In this document: in pieces, positions 12,703-25,955 of the stretch
Position numbering within the stretch: position 1 is the first letter of the stretch
Layout of the letters: each line of letters starts with the position of its first letter
From: Ceratopteris richardii
Lineage: Eukaryota > Streptophyta > Polypodiopsida > Polypodiales > Pteridaceae
Length of the DNA: 64,000 nucleotides
NCBI GenBank assembly: GCA_020310875.1
Contig: CM035413.1
Coordinates: 185,847,855-185,911,854, forward strand
Direction: 5' to 3'
The notes under the pieces: generated by a model
Told to the model about the DNA's origin: nothing
Seen by the model: the letters and a program-made list of their open reading frames with translations, nothing else
The model's database searches: none
Program-made: the position numbers and the translations under genes

Positions 12703-13959
12703 TCTAACTTGTGAACTACCAAATTCCTCATTCTAATGACCTTGGCAACATTTGCCCTTGTCTTAAGACTTCGCTTGGTCTTATACTTGAATTAATTTCT
12801 CCAATCAATGCTATCTACTAGATATCAACATCTTATACTTTTCTTTGATGAAAGTGATACTAGACATTCATCTTGATCATTATATAGTTTGGATATTCTA
12901 TGTATCCTTAAAGCAAGTAAGTGGAAGCGGAAAAGAAACAATTACAACCCTTTGCTCAATAAAACATGAAGAGATAATAAAATTTTAGTATGTCTTGAAT
13001 GCTTGGATGCATGTGCATACAAATTTTCTAAAAATTTTGATAGCGTAAGGGCATAATTTTGAAAATCGGAAAAATTACGACAAGCAATTTTCATGATAAT
13101 GGTGCCGGCAGGCATAATCTCTCTACAAATAGACCGAAAGGGGATTACACACCTTGACAAATTTTGCAATGCCGATAGGCACAATATAATTACAAGTAGA
13201 CCAAAAGGGGATACATACCGTGAGAAATTTATATTTTTCTCCTCGCTAACCTGCAAGAAAAATACTTACCTTTCCCTGCAAGAAGAATACATGCATCGCA
13301 TAATACAAAGTCACATTTAAACTACGCATATAGTCTAGGTGCTATGGAAAATTGTGTGTTCTATATGCAATTTGATGCAAAAAGAGAGCAACAATGCATA
13401 TAAATTGACAAGAGACTTATCTGGAGGTTCAAAGAAATAATTTGCAGGTGTGTGTAGGTGTTGAAGATGTTCCACCCTTCATCGGAATAGATTTCCAAGT
13501 CTCGTCCAATTAGTTGTGGTTTAAGATGTTGCTCGAAAGAGGGTTGTTAAAGATGAATGGATAAACTCTAAGTTCTTTTGATATGGGAACCGAAGCCCAC
13601 AAGGTGTGTTGTAACCACTCTATGGAAAGATCAATGAGAGAACTTTCCATAGCAATAAAAATTTCTTAATTTGGATATGGAAGCACCAAGTTATGGCTGA
13701 AAGTATGGAGAGAAGTTGGTGAAATTGGCTATGGTTGCTTCAAATAAATAACTTCGACTTGTGCCTATATTGTCCTCTACAGCCCAGAATAGTGCACTCA
13801 GCAAGGACTAATCCCACATGCTTGGGCAAACCTATCAAGGCTATATATATGGTGGGATGAATGGTTCTACTCAAAGAGATAAAGCAAAGATTTCATCTTC
13901 GTGATTCTGTGCCTTGCGCATGAGGCAAAGCTGGCCTGTTGGGCAGCAAATAAATTGTG

Positions 13960-14600
13960 TGAAAAAAAGGAGTAGACTCTTCTCGTTCCTATCTCTCCGA
14001 GCAGCACAGTGAGCACGTAGGCATGTCCTTCTGCCAGTTAGGTGCTGGGACATTTCTAAATGCATGACGGCTTGGTATCCGCTCAGGAAACTCGGGGCAT
14101 TGATGAGGAGGCTCGTGTATGGATAACACAAGGGGCATTCCCATGGAAGCTAAGCTGAAGTCAACAACGACCCAGATCTTCACAATCTCTTCCGAAGAAA
14201 AAACGACGAAGAAGACGAACGACGTCGAAATACAACGCACGCCAAAAACGGCTCTGATACCAATTGTAAGAAATCGCTTCATTGCTATGTGTGACTCTCC
14301 TCCCATCCATATATACCCTCTTGTACTCTAAAAATGGCAATGGTATACTTTAAAAATAACAATGATATGGAATAGTCTACTATGAACATGTGGCCATCAT
14401 GCAACACTTCTTCCCATTACTACCATAGCAGTTCCCATTACTACCAAAGTACCTTAGGATATCCCCCGAGCTTGGGACCTTGGCTAGTTAGCCCTTGTCC
14501 CTCACACACATGGATTGATCCCTGTGGATCATATTGACTCATCCCCATGGATCATCCGTGTCACATATCCCTGTGGATCAATGATCCCTATGGACCAATG
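13960..14600 (-). mobile_element. Copia-type LTR and leader fossil inside unit A
   Basis: At 14251-14262 lies GCTCTGATACCA, the plus-strand view of a Met-tRNA primer site TGGTATCAGAGC. It is followed after two bases by TGTAAGAAATCG, which is where a minus-strand element's 5' LTR would abut its PBS. To the left, 14250-13960 is less AT-rich and reads as a leader and gag start. I found no second LTR, so the right border is open. Present identically placed in unit B. Confidence 0.5.
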
Positions 14601-14916
14601 TCTGGTAGATGTGAAAGGCCAAATGTCTAGTGAAGTATTTTGATAGCGATGCATCTTAATGGACTCTCCTTCTCAAGAGCTCCAGGTTAATACCGTCGAA
14701 GTAGAAAACCTAGATTCAAATGCCACACACAGTACTCTGCACAGAGCCTATAGAATATGTAGAAAACACAGTAAAAAGAGAGCATGAACATAGATTTCTT
14801 AGATGTTCCAAGTGCGGGCCGACTTACAGCCTGTAGTTGATCAAGCTGCTATATGCTTTATTAAAGAGCATATATAAAGGTGTCCAACTACCATTTGGCC
14901 TTTCACATGGACACTA

Positions 14917-14920
14917 ACGG
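14917..14920. repeat. Target-site duplication, left (ACGG)
   Basis: ACGG precedes the Gypsy LTR and recurs at 24785-24788. Unit B has the uninterrupted site ACTAACGGTATCAAG at about 33532. One base is ambiguous, so the duplication is 4 or 5 bp. Confidence 0.85.
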
Positions 14921-17054
14921 TGTGGAGGTGATCGCAATCCGGGTGGATCGGGTCCGGTCGTGGCACACACAGGGTGTACGAAGCTAATGAATATTGGAAG
15001 GTTTAAGGACATGAAAGTGAAATTAATGTTGAGTATGGAGAAGAGAGAGATGTTGAAATGATTATGGGAATGGGATTGTAGGAGTGCAAGTTAGATTTAT
15101 GAACATGACTCATAAGAATGAAAGAGAACCATACACACGAATCAAATTTGGAAGGAAGAATGGTCCATTGAAGGAGCTTCTTAAACACTTCCTAATTCTA
15201 ATCCATATGCATAGTTTTCTTTGGATGATATGTATGCATGACAAGAATAGATGGGATCCTTACACATAAATCAGTTTCGAAAGGAAGAATGGTCCAATAT
15301 TGGAGCTGCTTATACACTTTCAGAAGCTAACCAATATGTATGGGTATGTATGGATTATATGCATGCAAGTGTATTATGATGATAGAGTTTACTCACAAGC
15401 TCAATGAAATATCCTCACTGGTTCAACGCAATGCTGCGGAGCCTTCTCACACATAGAAGAAAATAGAAGACATGTAAAAATACTTAAGAGACTGAAAGAC
15501 AAGAGAGAAGAGACAAGTGACAAGTGACAAGTGACATGAATTAAAAGGATTTGAATTAAGTTACATGTATAAGATCGTCGTGGTACTTCAAGCTAAGCAG
15601 TCTACTGATCAAAGGCGGTTCCGACCTTCAAACCATGACAGTTCAACCGAATGTCATACGTAAGAAGGCGAGTTCCACTTCATTGACCCTATGTATATAT
15701 AGGTCTAACTAAAGAAGTCTAAGACTCATTAAAACCAGCTCTAACTCACTCACACGCTCCACCGAGGGTGAGTCAAGATAGAGATGCTGGTTTGAAGAGC
15801 CCATCCTAGATTGGAGTTCTAACTTAAATTTGAAACTAGGTACTATACTCATACTAGCTCACCTTGGATCCTCACTCGCTCAACCGAGGGTGGTCGTCTC
15901 AAGGAAACCGTAAGCTAGCAAGAGCCCTATGGATGCCTAACAATGATGCTCTAGGAGTTTGGAGGGGGGTTTATATAGTTTTTTGAATGAATTTGGGCCC
16001 TTGGATCTAGAGAAATCAATCTCAACTCTAGGATCACTACTTTCGATTACAACCACTTGATTAATCAAATCAATGGCTTGGAATTGTTCTTTCTATCAAA
16101 TCTAGTGTAAAGGAGTGAAATTTAGGCGCCTTCATTCTCCACCATTGGATCTGGGGATGATCTGGACCGTCGGATCAGTGTTGACATCAGTTTGGATAAG
16201 ATAAGCCACTATTTTTGGAGAAAAGCTGCATTATTGATCTTTGATTGTCAAAAATTATCTTCTTTTATGGAAAAACTCGTGGATCCTCCTTGTTTTAAGC
16301 ATAAGTGCATCTCCACCCTTGAATATGAGCTCATCTTGATCGTACAACATGGCTCAATCAGCTTTCGCCATGTGGTGGCCCTTCAACCCTTTAATTTGCT
16401 TAAACTAGAAAACTGCGGTGATCCTGAAAACTGGACTTTGTGCTCTTTGACCCTCTAAATAGGCTTTGATGAAGATGAAACTTTGTAGGACTATGTTTCC
16501 AAAGAACTCCTTCAGGAACATGCAAAAAAAACTTCCATCTAAATCTTCCTTGTACAAGTTTGTCTACATTTGGAAGCTTGCAAGGTGGCATTAAGGTCTC
16601 TAGGAAGCTCGGATAGCCTTGAAACTTTGTACAAATATGTAGCCACATATGGTCTTTATACATGCCAAACCATATGGCTAACATAAATTTCTATACAAGA
16701 ATTTGTAGGGTCAAACTAGAAAAATTACATTTTTACAAAATGAACATAGCATATCAATGTGCTACAAAATCCATTTTCTGCTGAAATTTGGGCTATAGAC
16801 TGCCTTTGACAATCTCTATAAGTATAAGAATTTTCATCTAATTTGGTGACAATGAAATTTTTGCCCTAATTTCCTAACTTTGACCAGATTTGACCGCTAC
16901 CATGGACTTTCTTGATTTCTTTGAAACTTTGTATGTGAGCTTCCTTTGACATCCTTGATGCATCCTGGAATTCTCGGGGAATTCCGGCTACCTTCACCAA
17001 ATATGTTTTTTGTAGGCCTTCACAAGTGAGAAAGGAGAGAAAATCTCGACGACA
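14921..17054 (-). repeat. 3' LTR of the 9.86-kb Gypsy
   Basis: 2,134 bp, TGTGGAGG...CGACGACA on the plus strand, matching 22640-24784 throughout. It is unusually long for a Gypsy LTR. Open frames inside it (16192-16458, 16684-16400) occur in both LTR copies and have no family signature. Confidence 0.93.
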
Positions 17055-18387
17055 TTTGCCCCCACTAAACTTGCGGTTCCTCCAGAAGCGCCACTCTAGT
17101 GTTGCTAAAAAACATAAGTTTCAAGCATCATATTCTTTTAAAGGAAAATAGGCAACAGGAAGGAGAGATTGATGATATGCATGAATGAGAAGGCAACATG
17201 ATATCAAGCAGCATATGTATGAAAGGAAAAATTAAAACAGGCAACATGAATATGCATAAATAAATAGGTAACATTTCTATAAATGAACATGCAACATTGT
17301 TATGAATGAGTAGGCAACGTGACATGAAGCAAAATTTACATGAAAGAAAGAATTGAAACACGCAACATGAATGTGCATGAATAAATAGGCAACATATATG
17401 CAAATGAACAAGCGACATTGACAACAAGAAAGAAAACAAACAAGCATCAATATGAAGTAAAAGTGGATGTATTGAGTCGTTTTAAGCATCAATTCCTCTC
17501 ATCTTGAAGAAAAATTTGTATCTTTTTCATAAACCAATCTACCTTAAATACGATTATAAACAAAGATTTAAGATTTTCAAGAGACATCTTTCATCTTTAG
17601 CTTATTTTAGATCAACTCCTTTCCTACATAAATATGAATATGCTCTTTCTCTAATAACATGCAAGGAAATCTAACTAAACTCCACTAATGCATAAATCTA
17701 CCTATATAGCCCGTGATTTATTCTACTATGCCTCTTTATCCTCCTTTGGCTTGCTTTTTTTTTTTTATGATGATGATTCGGCAACTTTATGGTTACGATC
17801 ACTTTTTTGGGGTGGAAGAAAGTGTAAACTTCCTGGTAATATGTAGCAGCTTCTCTTTTTTTTTTTGATGATGGGGAAAAATTAAACCCCGATACAAGGT
17901 ACAACCATTTTTGATGATGGAGAACAGTCGTTTAAACTCCGATACAAGTGCTATGAGATGGACTAAGGATGTAGAAAAATGCAATAGCAGGAGCTAGGAT
18001 TTCAACAATTATGCTTTCGATACAGGATACATATGCATGTTTATATATGAAATTCATGTCACCAAAATAAACCTCCAAATCTACATGCCCTATCTTTCCA
18101 CAATCCTAGATTATAATCAATTTCTTAGTAGATAAGTTACTACTTAAGATACAATTTTACACAAGTAGAGAAATCATCATTTGCCTTTTTTTTTTTTGAC
18201 TCAAGTAATGTGGATATGCAATGCAATGCAAAGACTAAAAACAAACATGCATGAAACAAGCATGGAAAAAAAAATAGAATGAACTTGAAAAAAAACAAAG
18301 CAACATGAACCTGAAAAATTAATGATATTTTTATAAGTTTTTTTTTTTAATTTTAATTTTTATTTTTTATAACATGGATACTCCTGT
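17055..18387 (-). other. Spacer between pol and 3' LTR, with tandem repeat
   Basis: A polypurine tract (minus TGGGGGCAAA, 17055-17064) sits against the LTR. Two copies of a 121-bp repeat, rich in GCAACATGAA motifs, occupy 17182-17424. The rest is A/T homopolymer-rich and holds no gene. Confidence 0.75.
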
Positions 18388-21300
18388 TTATGAATCGGCC
18401 TCATTGTTGTCATCTTCTTCAATGTCCTCATCCAAAATGTACTCGTCATTATCACGCTTCTTGAATAACTTTATCCTTTTACCTGCAATCAAAGTTTTTA
18501 GTGCAACACCATTTAATTCACAAAGAGCATACGTACCATTCTTGTTGACTTTTGATACAATGTATGGCCCAAACCACCGTTGAGTGAGCTTTTTGCGTGC
18601 ATCATATTGAGAGTCAAATGTACTATCATAAATGAGCACCCAATCTCCTACTTCAATTGGCTTAGGACACAATCGATGAGTTTTATCAAAATAATGCTTG
18701 TTCTTCATTCTAGATTCTCTTAATTTTTCAACGGCATCATCAAGTGTTAATTTACCTTGTTCTAACTGTTTAATGCGTAAACTCAAAAAATCATTAGTAG
18801 ACATGTTTTCAGACCAAGGCAAATTTGACCATGCAGAAATATGAGACTGAATTGGAAACAATGGTTTTTGACAGTACATGAGTTCAGCAGGCATATATCC
18901 AGTAGTACGTGTGCATGTCATTCTATCTGCCCAAAGTGCAAAAGGTAAGAATCTAGGCCATTGTTTGATGTCACCGTTACATGCTTTAGATATGGCTTTC
19001 ACAATAGGTGGATGCCCTCTCTCTATTTTACCATTGGCCTCTGGATTATATGCAGTAGTGAGAGACAAACGAATACCGTGACGCTCAAAGAACTCTTTAG
19101 CTTCTCTCGCATTTAACTCTCCACGATCGGCAACTACTTTCTCTATGTAACCAAAGCGACTTATGACATCTTCAAGCAAGAATTTGCAAACATTGTAAGT
19201 GGTCTTAGATCGTAGTGCACGTCCCTCTACATGATTAGTTAAGTCTTCTCTTGCAAGTACAATGTAACGCATTTTGTCAATACCTTTAGGCATAGTTACA
19301 AGATCTACTACCCACTTGTAGTGAATACAAGGTGGATAAGTAGGATGCAACGGATCTCTATGTTTGACTGATGAATGAAGTTGACAAGTAGAACATGTAG
19401 AAACATAGCTACTAATGTCAACATACATCCTAGGCCAATAATAGGTACTTCTAATTTTTTCATATGTTCCAAAAAATCCTTTATGACCTACCCATAACGT
19501 CTCATGCATCTCCTTCATTACTTGCAATTGAAGACCTCTCTTTCCTAGGACTCGTTGTGGATTCTTAACCTTACCCTTAGCATGTCTCCAAAGATAACCG
19601 TTACGTAGGAAAAAATTATAAGATCGTTTCCTAATGTTACGGAATCTATTCGTAGTCCAGTTAGGTAATGGTTGTAGTGTACTCAGATACTTTCCTATGT
19701 CTCTCCATTCATTTTCATACTCAGACTCATGAAATTGCTCATACTCGTATATATGTGGAACATAGTCAACTAAATTCACATTCTTTATTAGATCACTTTC
19801 AAGATCATCATCAAATCTATCTCTCGATAACATATCAGCAACTGAGTTTGACTTACCTGAAATATGAACTAGCTCAGGATTTATGAACTTAATATATGAG
19901 ATCCATCTAAGCATGGCTATATCAGGAGATGAACAATTTGCTATCATTCCAATGAGAGGCAAACAATCACTCTCAACTTTGACATTTGTACCAATGAAAT
20001 ATTCTTTGTCTGTTTTCAAAGTTGTTACCATACCCCATAGTTCTCGTTTGATCTGTGGATATTTTCGTTGTGTTTCATGTAGAATTTTGGCACCAAACCT
20101 AATTGCATATCTATTCCCTTCACTATCATCTTGACTTATGACCCAACCTATACCAATAGGACTAGTATCAACAGTCAATATAATAGGTTTGTTAGCAGAA
20201 TAGTCTACATGCTTAAGGATGGGAGCTTCAAGCAATAATTTCTTCAATTTACGCATAGCTTGAGTGTGCTTGTCAATCCAAATAAATTTTCGTTTCTTCC
20301 TCAACAAGTCATAGAGACAATCAGCAACATGAGCAAAGTGTGGGATCCAAATAACATAAAAGATGCAAGCACCAAGAAATCTACGTACCTCACTCACGTT
20401 GTTACATGTTTCAGAAATCTTGCTAATGGCATCAACTTTTTGTGGGTATGGCTTTCGACCATGATGGCCACATAAATGTCCAACAATAAGAGCCTCGTTA
20501 ACACCAAAAATAGATTTTTCTATGGAAAATGTGAGACCAACCTCTTCAAATCGTTGAAATATTCTTTCACAATCAGAGATATGGTCAAGAACAAATTTAC
20601 GACATCCAGATGAATCTAAAGTAATGTCCTTTACACGTTTCTCACTCCCTTTAATTGGAATATCATCAATGAATGGCATATTTATATGAGGGATAAAATC
20701 ATGTAAGACCATATTCATAGCACTCATCATATGAGCCACAGAATTAGTCGCTCCTTGAGGTAACACATTCGCACTAAGCCTAAAGGATTTTTCATTGTGG
20801 TAATGTCACGACTATCAATTGCTAATTGGAATTGGTCATATCCAGAATATAAACCACCCATTGAATAGATAGAATGTCCTGAAAATGATTCAGCAAACTC
20901 ATCTACAATGGGTCATGTTCCTACATTCCTTATGGTGACTTTATTGACAGGTTGGAGATCTTGAATAAAACGTAGTTTCCCATTCTTTTTAGGCACAGTG
21001 AACCATCTATTTGAGTAAGGTGCAAAAGATGGCTCTAAAATTCTCATGTTTATCTTCTCCTTAAGTAGTTTCATTAGCTCAAGTAAGTGATCCTTTGGAA
21101 CTGGTATAGGACGAAGATTCCATGGAATATGTGGAATAGTAAAGATTATCATGGGTGCAACTAGCTTAGGATCTACACAACCAATCTCATGAGGATACAT
21201 AGTAAAGGCTTTTCCATGGCTACGTATGACTCCCTCAAATTTATCTCTCTCTGTTGGCAAAAGAAAGTCATCATCTCTACCAATTTTCACCTGTTTGATT

Positions 21301-21650
21301 GTCCCATCCGTGAATGTATGTCCTCTGTTTTTCTTATCCCAAAGAATTGGATCATTTTTCACATCAACAATTTTTTCATTACTTCCTTGAGGTAATGGTT
21401 GAGCTATGGGTTTGATTTTTTTGTCTACAGTTTTGTACTTTGTTTCAACTAAGGCATCATGTGTTTGGTTAAATTTTGAGCACTTGTCAACATTGAGAGC
21501 ATACTCTTGGATTAGAGCATACTCATCAAGGGAAGAAAGAAGAATAATATAGGAATTAGAATTTTGTTGAAGACATAACTCTAACTCCTCAAGAGTAGAG
21601 AAACAATGAGATGTTTCAATCACATGCTCAATGTTCTCATCATGTTCCAT
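18388..21650 (-). mobile_element. pol region of the 9.86-kb Gypsy
   Basis: The long open part (20766-18388, 792 codons) shows in order an RT active-site block (FIDD), an RNase H start (ILTVDTSPIGIGWVISQ), an integrase zinc-binding H-H-C-C block (CSTCQLH), an integrase core with VVADRGEL and TAYNPEANGKIERGH, and a GPY/F-like tail (RWFGPYIVSKV). The part upstream (21650-20913) carries the RT entry (FIQDLQPVNKVTIRN). The encoded enzymes copy element RNA and integrate the DNA; the copy as it stands is broken. Confidence 0.92.
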
Positions 21651-21827
21651 GATTTTGTTGTTTTTATAATTTTTTTGGGTTTTTTTGGATAAAAGACTTG
21701 GACAATTGACTCTTATGAAGAAAATCTAATCTAGAATGTGGAAAACAAAGTGACAAACTATTGTACATGTTGGTTGGATGCGAGATGTCAAACCAATATC
21801 CACTGTTGTCCCGCTCAACAATGGATT

Positions 21828-22583
21828 CTATCCGAAAAGCATGGATTGTCTTTGATGTCTATGGGCTACAGCCTCTACTACTTTACACACTTTTTGCCAA
21901 TTGTCAGTAAGACCATAACGCTTATCTGGTTCTTCTAATCGTCGTTCAACTTCCCTACAAAATTCAGGATGAAGAAGCTTAAGAAAATTGATCACAAGAT
22001 CAGGTTCCAAAGTTATCTTATCCTCATCAGGAAGTTGTTCATAGCGTCTAATATACTCATTTTGTAAGTGAGTAATAGAGCTACTAGGCTTTGGTGAATT
22101 GACCCATCGTAAGAATCCATCCCGATTATGTTAGCTATAATCTTCAAGATAGAATTCTTTGGGCATCTCCTTTCTAAAATCACTCCAAGGAAGACTATCA
22201 TATTGAGTGACACAGTTTATGATAGAGCTATCAACAATTCGTTCAAAGAATGATATCAAAAGATCTTTGGGAAGACCAAAAATCATAGCTTGCTCTTCAA
22301 ACAAATCTAAGTAGCTTGTGATGTTGATGCCATTGAATTTTCCCTTCTCTCTCAACATAGAAGAGACTATTCTTTGGCCTTGTTTCTCAACAATAAGGGA
22401 TTTGAATCCTTCCTCCATCTTATGTGAATAAGCAAGTGATGCACAATGCTCTAGATCTCTCACAAATGCGTTTACTTCACGACGAAGATGTGCACGATAC
22501 CGTGAGAAATCCAGTGCAACACTCAAGACTGATGATGATAAAATGATGAGGATGAAAAATATGAAACAAAGGATATGGATCAC
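21828..22583 (-). mobile_element. gag region of the 9.86-kb Gypsy
   Basis: Minus-strand reading close after the 5' LTR shows a gag-like core (YLDLFEEQAMIFGLPKDLLISFF; SLPWSDFRKEM) and a second part ending near FCREVERRLEEPDKRYG. No CCHC zinc knuckle is visible. Broken in more than one place. Assigned by position between LTR and pol plus general gag character. Confidence 0.7.
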
Positions 22584-22639
22584 AACCTCCCAACAAGATC
22601 AGAAGAAAATGCCACGAAGCATTTCACGTCGGGTTCAAA

Positions 22640-24784
22640 TGTGGAGGTGATCGCAATCCGGGTGGATCGGGTCCGGTTGTGGCACACACAGGGTGTATGA
22701 AGCTAATGAATGTTGGAAGGTTTAAGGACATGAAAGTGAAATTAATGTTGAGTATGGAGAAGAGAGAGATGTTGAAATGATTATGGGAATGGGATTGTAG
22801 GAGTGCAAGTTAGATTTATGAACCTGACTGATAAGAATGAAAGAGAACCATACACACGAATCAAATTTTGGAAGGAAGAATGGTCCATTGAAGGAGCTTC
22901 TTAAACACTTCCTAATTCTAATCCATATGCATAGTCTTCTTTGGATGATATGTATGCATGACAAGAATAGATGGAATCCTTACACATAAATCAGTTTCGA
23001 AAGGAAGAATGGTCCAATATTGGAGCTTCTTATACACTTTCAGAAACTAATCAATATGTATGGGTATGTATGGATTATATGCATGCAAGTGTATTATGAT
23101 GATAGAGTTTACTCACAAGCTCAATGAAACATCCTCACTGGTTCAACGCAATGCTGCGGAGCCTTCTCACACATAGAAGAAAATAGAAGACATGCTAAAA
23201 TACTTAAGAGACTGAAAGACAAGAGAGAAGAGACAAGTGACAAGTGACAAGTGACATGAATTAAAAGGATTTGAATTAAGTTACATGTATAAGATCGTCG
23301 TGGTACGTCAAGCTAAGCACTCTACTGATCAAAGGCGGTTCCGACCTTCAAACCATGACAGTTCAACCGAATGGCACACGTAAGAAGGCGAGTTCCACTT
23401 CATTGACCCTATGTATGTCTAGGCTCGTAACGTCTAACTAAAGAAGTCTAAGACTCATTAAAACCAGCTCTAACTCACTCACACGCTCCACCGAGGATGA
23501 GTCAAGATGAGATGCTGGTTTCAAGAGCCTATCCTAGATTGGAGTTCTAACTTAAATTTGAAACTAGGTACTATACTCATACTAGCTCACCTTGGATCCT
23601 CACTCGCTCAACCGAGGGTGATCGTCTCAAGGAAACTGTAAGCTAGCAAGAGCCCTATGGATGCCTAACAATGATGCTCTAGGAGTTTGGAGGGGGGTTT
23701 ATATAGTTTTTTGAATGAATTTGGGCCCTTGGATCTAGAGAAATCAACTCTCAACTCTAGGATCACTACTTTCGATTACAACCACTTGATTAATCAAATC
23801 AATGGCTTGGAATTGTTCTTTCTATAAAATCTAGTGTAAAGGAGTGAAATTTAGGCGCCTTCATTCTCCACCATTGGATCTGGGGATGATTTGGACCGTC
23901 GGATCAGTGTTGACATCAGTTTGGATAAGATAAGCCAGTATTTTTGGAGAAAAGCTGCATTATTGATCTTTGATTGTCAAAAATTTGTCTTCTTTTATGG
24001 AAAAACTCGTGGATCCTCCTTGCTTTAAGCGTAAGTGCATCTCCACCCTTGAATATGAGCTCATCTTGATCGTACAACATGGCTCAATCAGCTTTCGCCA
24101 TGTGGTGGCCCTTCAACCCTTCAATTTGCTTAAACTAGAAAACTGCGGTGATCCTGAAAACTGGACTTTGTGCTCTTTGACCCTCAAGATAGGCTTTGAT
24201 GAAGATGAAACTTTGTAGGACTATGTTTCCAAAGAACTCCTTCAGGAATATGCAAAAAAAACTTCCATCTAAATCTTCCTTGTACAAGTTTGTCTACATT
24301 TGGAAGCTTGCAAGGTGGCATTAAGGTCTGTAGGAAGCTCGGATAGCCTTGAAACTTTGTACAAATATGTAGCCACATATGGTCTTTATGCATGCCAAAC
24401 CATATGGCTAACATAAATTTCTATACAAGAATTTGTAGGGTCAAACTAGAAAAATTACATTTTTACAAAATGAGCATAGCATATCAATGTGCTACAAAAT
24501 CCATTTCGTGCTGAAATTTGGGCTATAGATTGCCTTTGACAATCTTTACAAGTATATGAATTTTCATCTAATTTGGTGACAATGAAAGTTTTGCCCTAAT
24601 TTCCTAACTTTGACCAGCTTTGACCGCTACCATGGACTTTCTTGATTTCTTTGAAACTTTGTATGTGAGCTTCGTTTGACATCCTTGATGCATCCTGGAA
24701 TTCTCGGGGAATTCCGGCTACCTTCACCAAATATGTTTTTTGTAGGCCTTCACAAGTGAGAAAGGAGAGAAAATCTCGACGACA
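22640..24784 (-). repeat. 5' LTR of the 9.86-kb Gypsy
   Basis: 2,145 bp. It starts TGTGGAGG directly after internal sequence (GGGTTCAAA) and ends CGACGACA before the second ACGG. No standard TGG-starting primer site is visible next to it, so the priming tRNA is undetermined. Confidence 0.93.
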
Positions 24785-24890
24785 ACGGTATCAAGTTATA
24801 TGTGTTATAGGTGCTAGGATTGGGCATAGGTATCCAACATAGATACTCTATTTGAGAGACAATCTCATTTATGTAGGATTTTAGCCTTAT

Positions 24891-25232
24891 GTGTGGTGTG
24901 AGGCTTTTCATGTCTTAATGTTTCTACCTACAAATAGGTCTATTGACATTCATGATGCACATGTATGCCAAGATACAAATGCTCAAATGGATGCACATAT
25001 TGAGCATGTTTTGTATCCTAATGCTACTTATGCAGAGCATGATTTTATTGATCATATAGGTGGTCTTGTGAAGCACACTTTTCAGGATCAATTGGATGCT
25101 TTAGAAGATGACATAAATGTTCATGTAGAGCTTTTTGATGATACTCAATTAGAGTTAGATCACATATGGATTTTGGTGTTGATGTTTTGTAGTTATCTCA
25201 TGTGGAGCATGATGATATACTTGGTGTGGTAG
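24891..25232 (+). other. Acidic open frame in tandem unit A, function unknown
   Basis: A 113-codon frame rich in Asp, Glu and His (for example DALEDDINVHVELFDD). It has a near-identical partner at 33644-33985. I recognise no family. The four base differences I count between the copies all change the amino acid, which argues against selection on a protein. A second, similar frame at 25306-25527 pairs with 34059-34280. Most likely remnants of an old element carried along in the repeat. Confidence 0.25.
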
Positions 25233-25793
25233 AGAAGGATAGCTCTTATAATACACAATGTTGGTAGAACATATTAGCTCTTAGGGTGCACAACTAGACA
25301 TATACTTGGTTGAGAGGATGGCTGACTTGGATGGTGAGGAGTCAAGGGTTATGCAATCATTCTTGGATTCTCTCATGTTAGATGTTGACATAGATATGTC
25401 AAGATATGTTGTTCTTGATTATGGTGCTTTGGATGCCTTTGATATAGGCATGGATGACATGGTTAGGATAGCTAGAATAGAACATGTTTCATCAACATTC
25501 AGGAGTCTAATGTATGAGTTACTATGAATGAGAGTAGACACTATAGTTGCTATTGGAGCATTTTCACTTGGAGTTGTCAGTCATTCGATGATTGAGATAG
25601 GCATAGTGTGAATGGGAACTTCACACGAACATCATCAATTCATGCATGAGTCAGTTATAAGCTATATTCTTGTCGATATGAGTGTAGAGTAGTTAGACAT
25701 TGATATGGGTTGAGATGCGGACTCTTTCTATGTATTATCGTATATTCCTACATCATTATTTATATGTGTTGCCATTGATAGTCACATGGACCC

Positions 25794-25810
25794 TTAAGAG
25801 GCAGTTTGTT
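25794..25810. repeat. LINE target-site duplication, left copy
   Basis: TTAAGAGGCAGTTTGTT (17 bp) is repeated at 29880-29896. Unit B has it once, near 34548. The last two T may belong to the poly(A) tail seen as T, so 15-17 bp is safe. Confidence 0.92.
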
Positions 25811-25955
25811 TTTTTTTTTTTGAGCACAAACAGAAAGTATAATATTGATGCAACAAAAAGAGATTCCAACAAATCACTCCCAAATAAAAACAGGGAGAGA
25901 AAAGCCTGGCAGGAACCACAGCAACAGACCAAAAGGTCCCTAAACTAGAAACCGA

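Larger units (their letters stand above)
14921..24784 (-). mobile_element. Ty3/Gypsy retrotransposon with 2.1-kb LTRs
   Basis: A 9,864-bp element bounded by two long direct repeats and an ACGG duplication. On the minus strand the order is 5' LTR (right), gag, RT-RNase H-integrase, a 1.3-kb spacer, polypurine tract, 3' LTR (left). RT-RNase H-integrase order marks it as Gypsy. I do not see a chromodomain and cannot assign a lineage. The coding part is broken, about half a dozen times. The LTRs differ at about 2% over the first 0.7 kb I compared. At a typical angiosperm rate that is on the order of one million years; the true rate here is unknown. Confidence 0.93.

Noticed and set aside
13989-14306. 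Cys-rich minus-strand frame in the tandem unit (105 codons)
   Set aside because: It starts across the primer-site fossil and LTR edge, so it is an accidental frame through a retroelement leader.
16192-16684. Possible genes inside the long Gypsy LTRs
   Set aside because: The frames recur in both LTRs because the LTRs are copies; they have no family motif, and one is shorter in the other copy.
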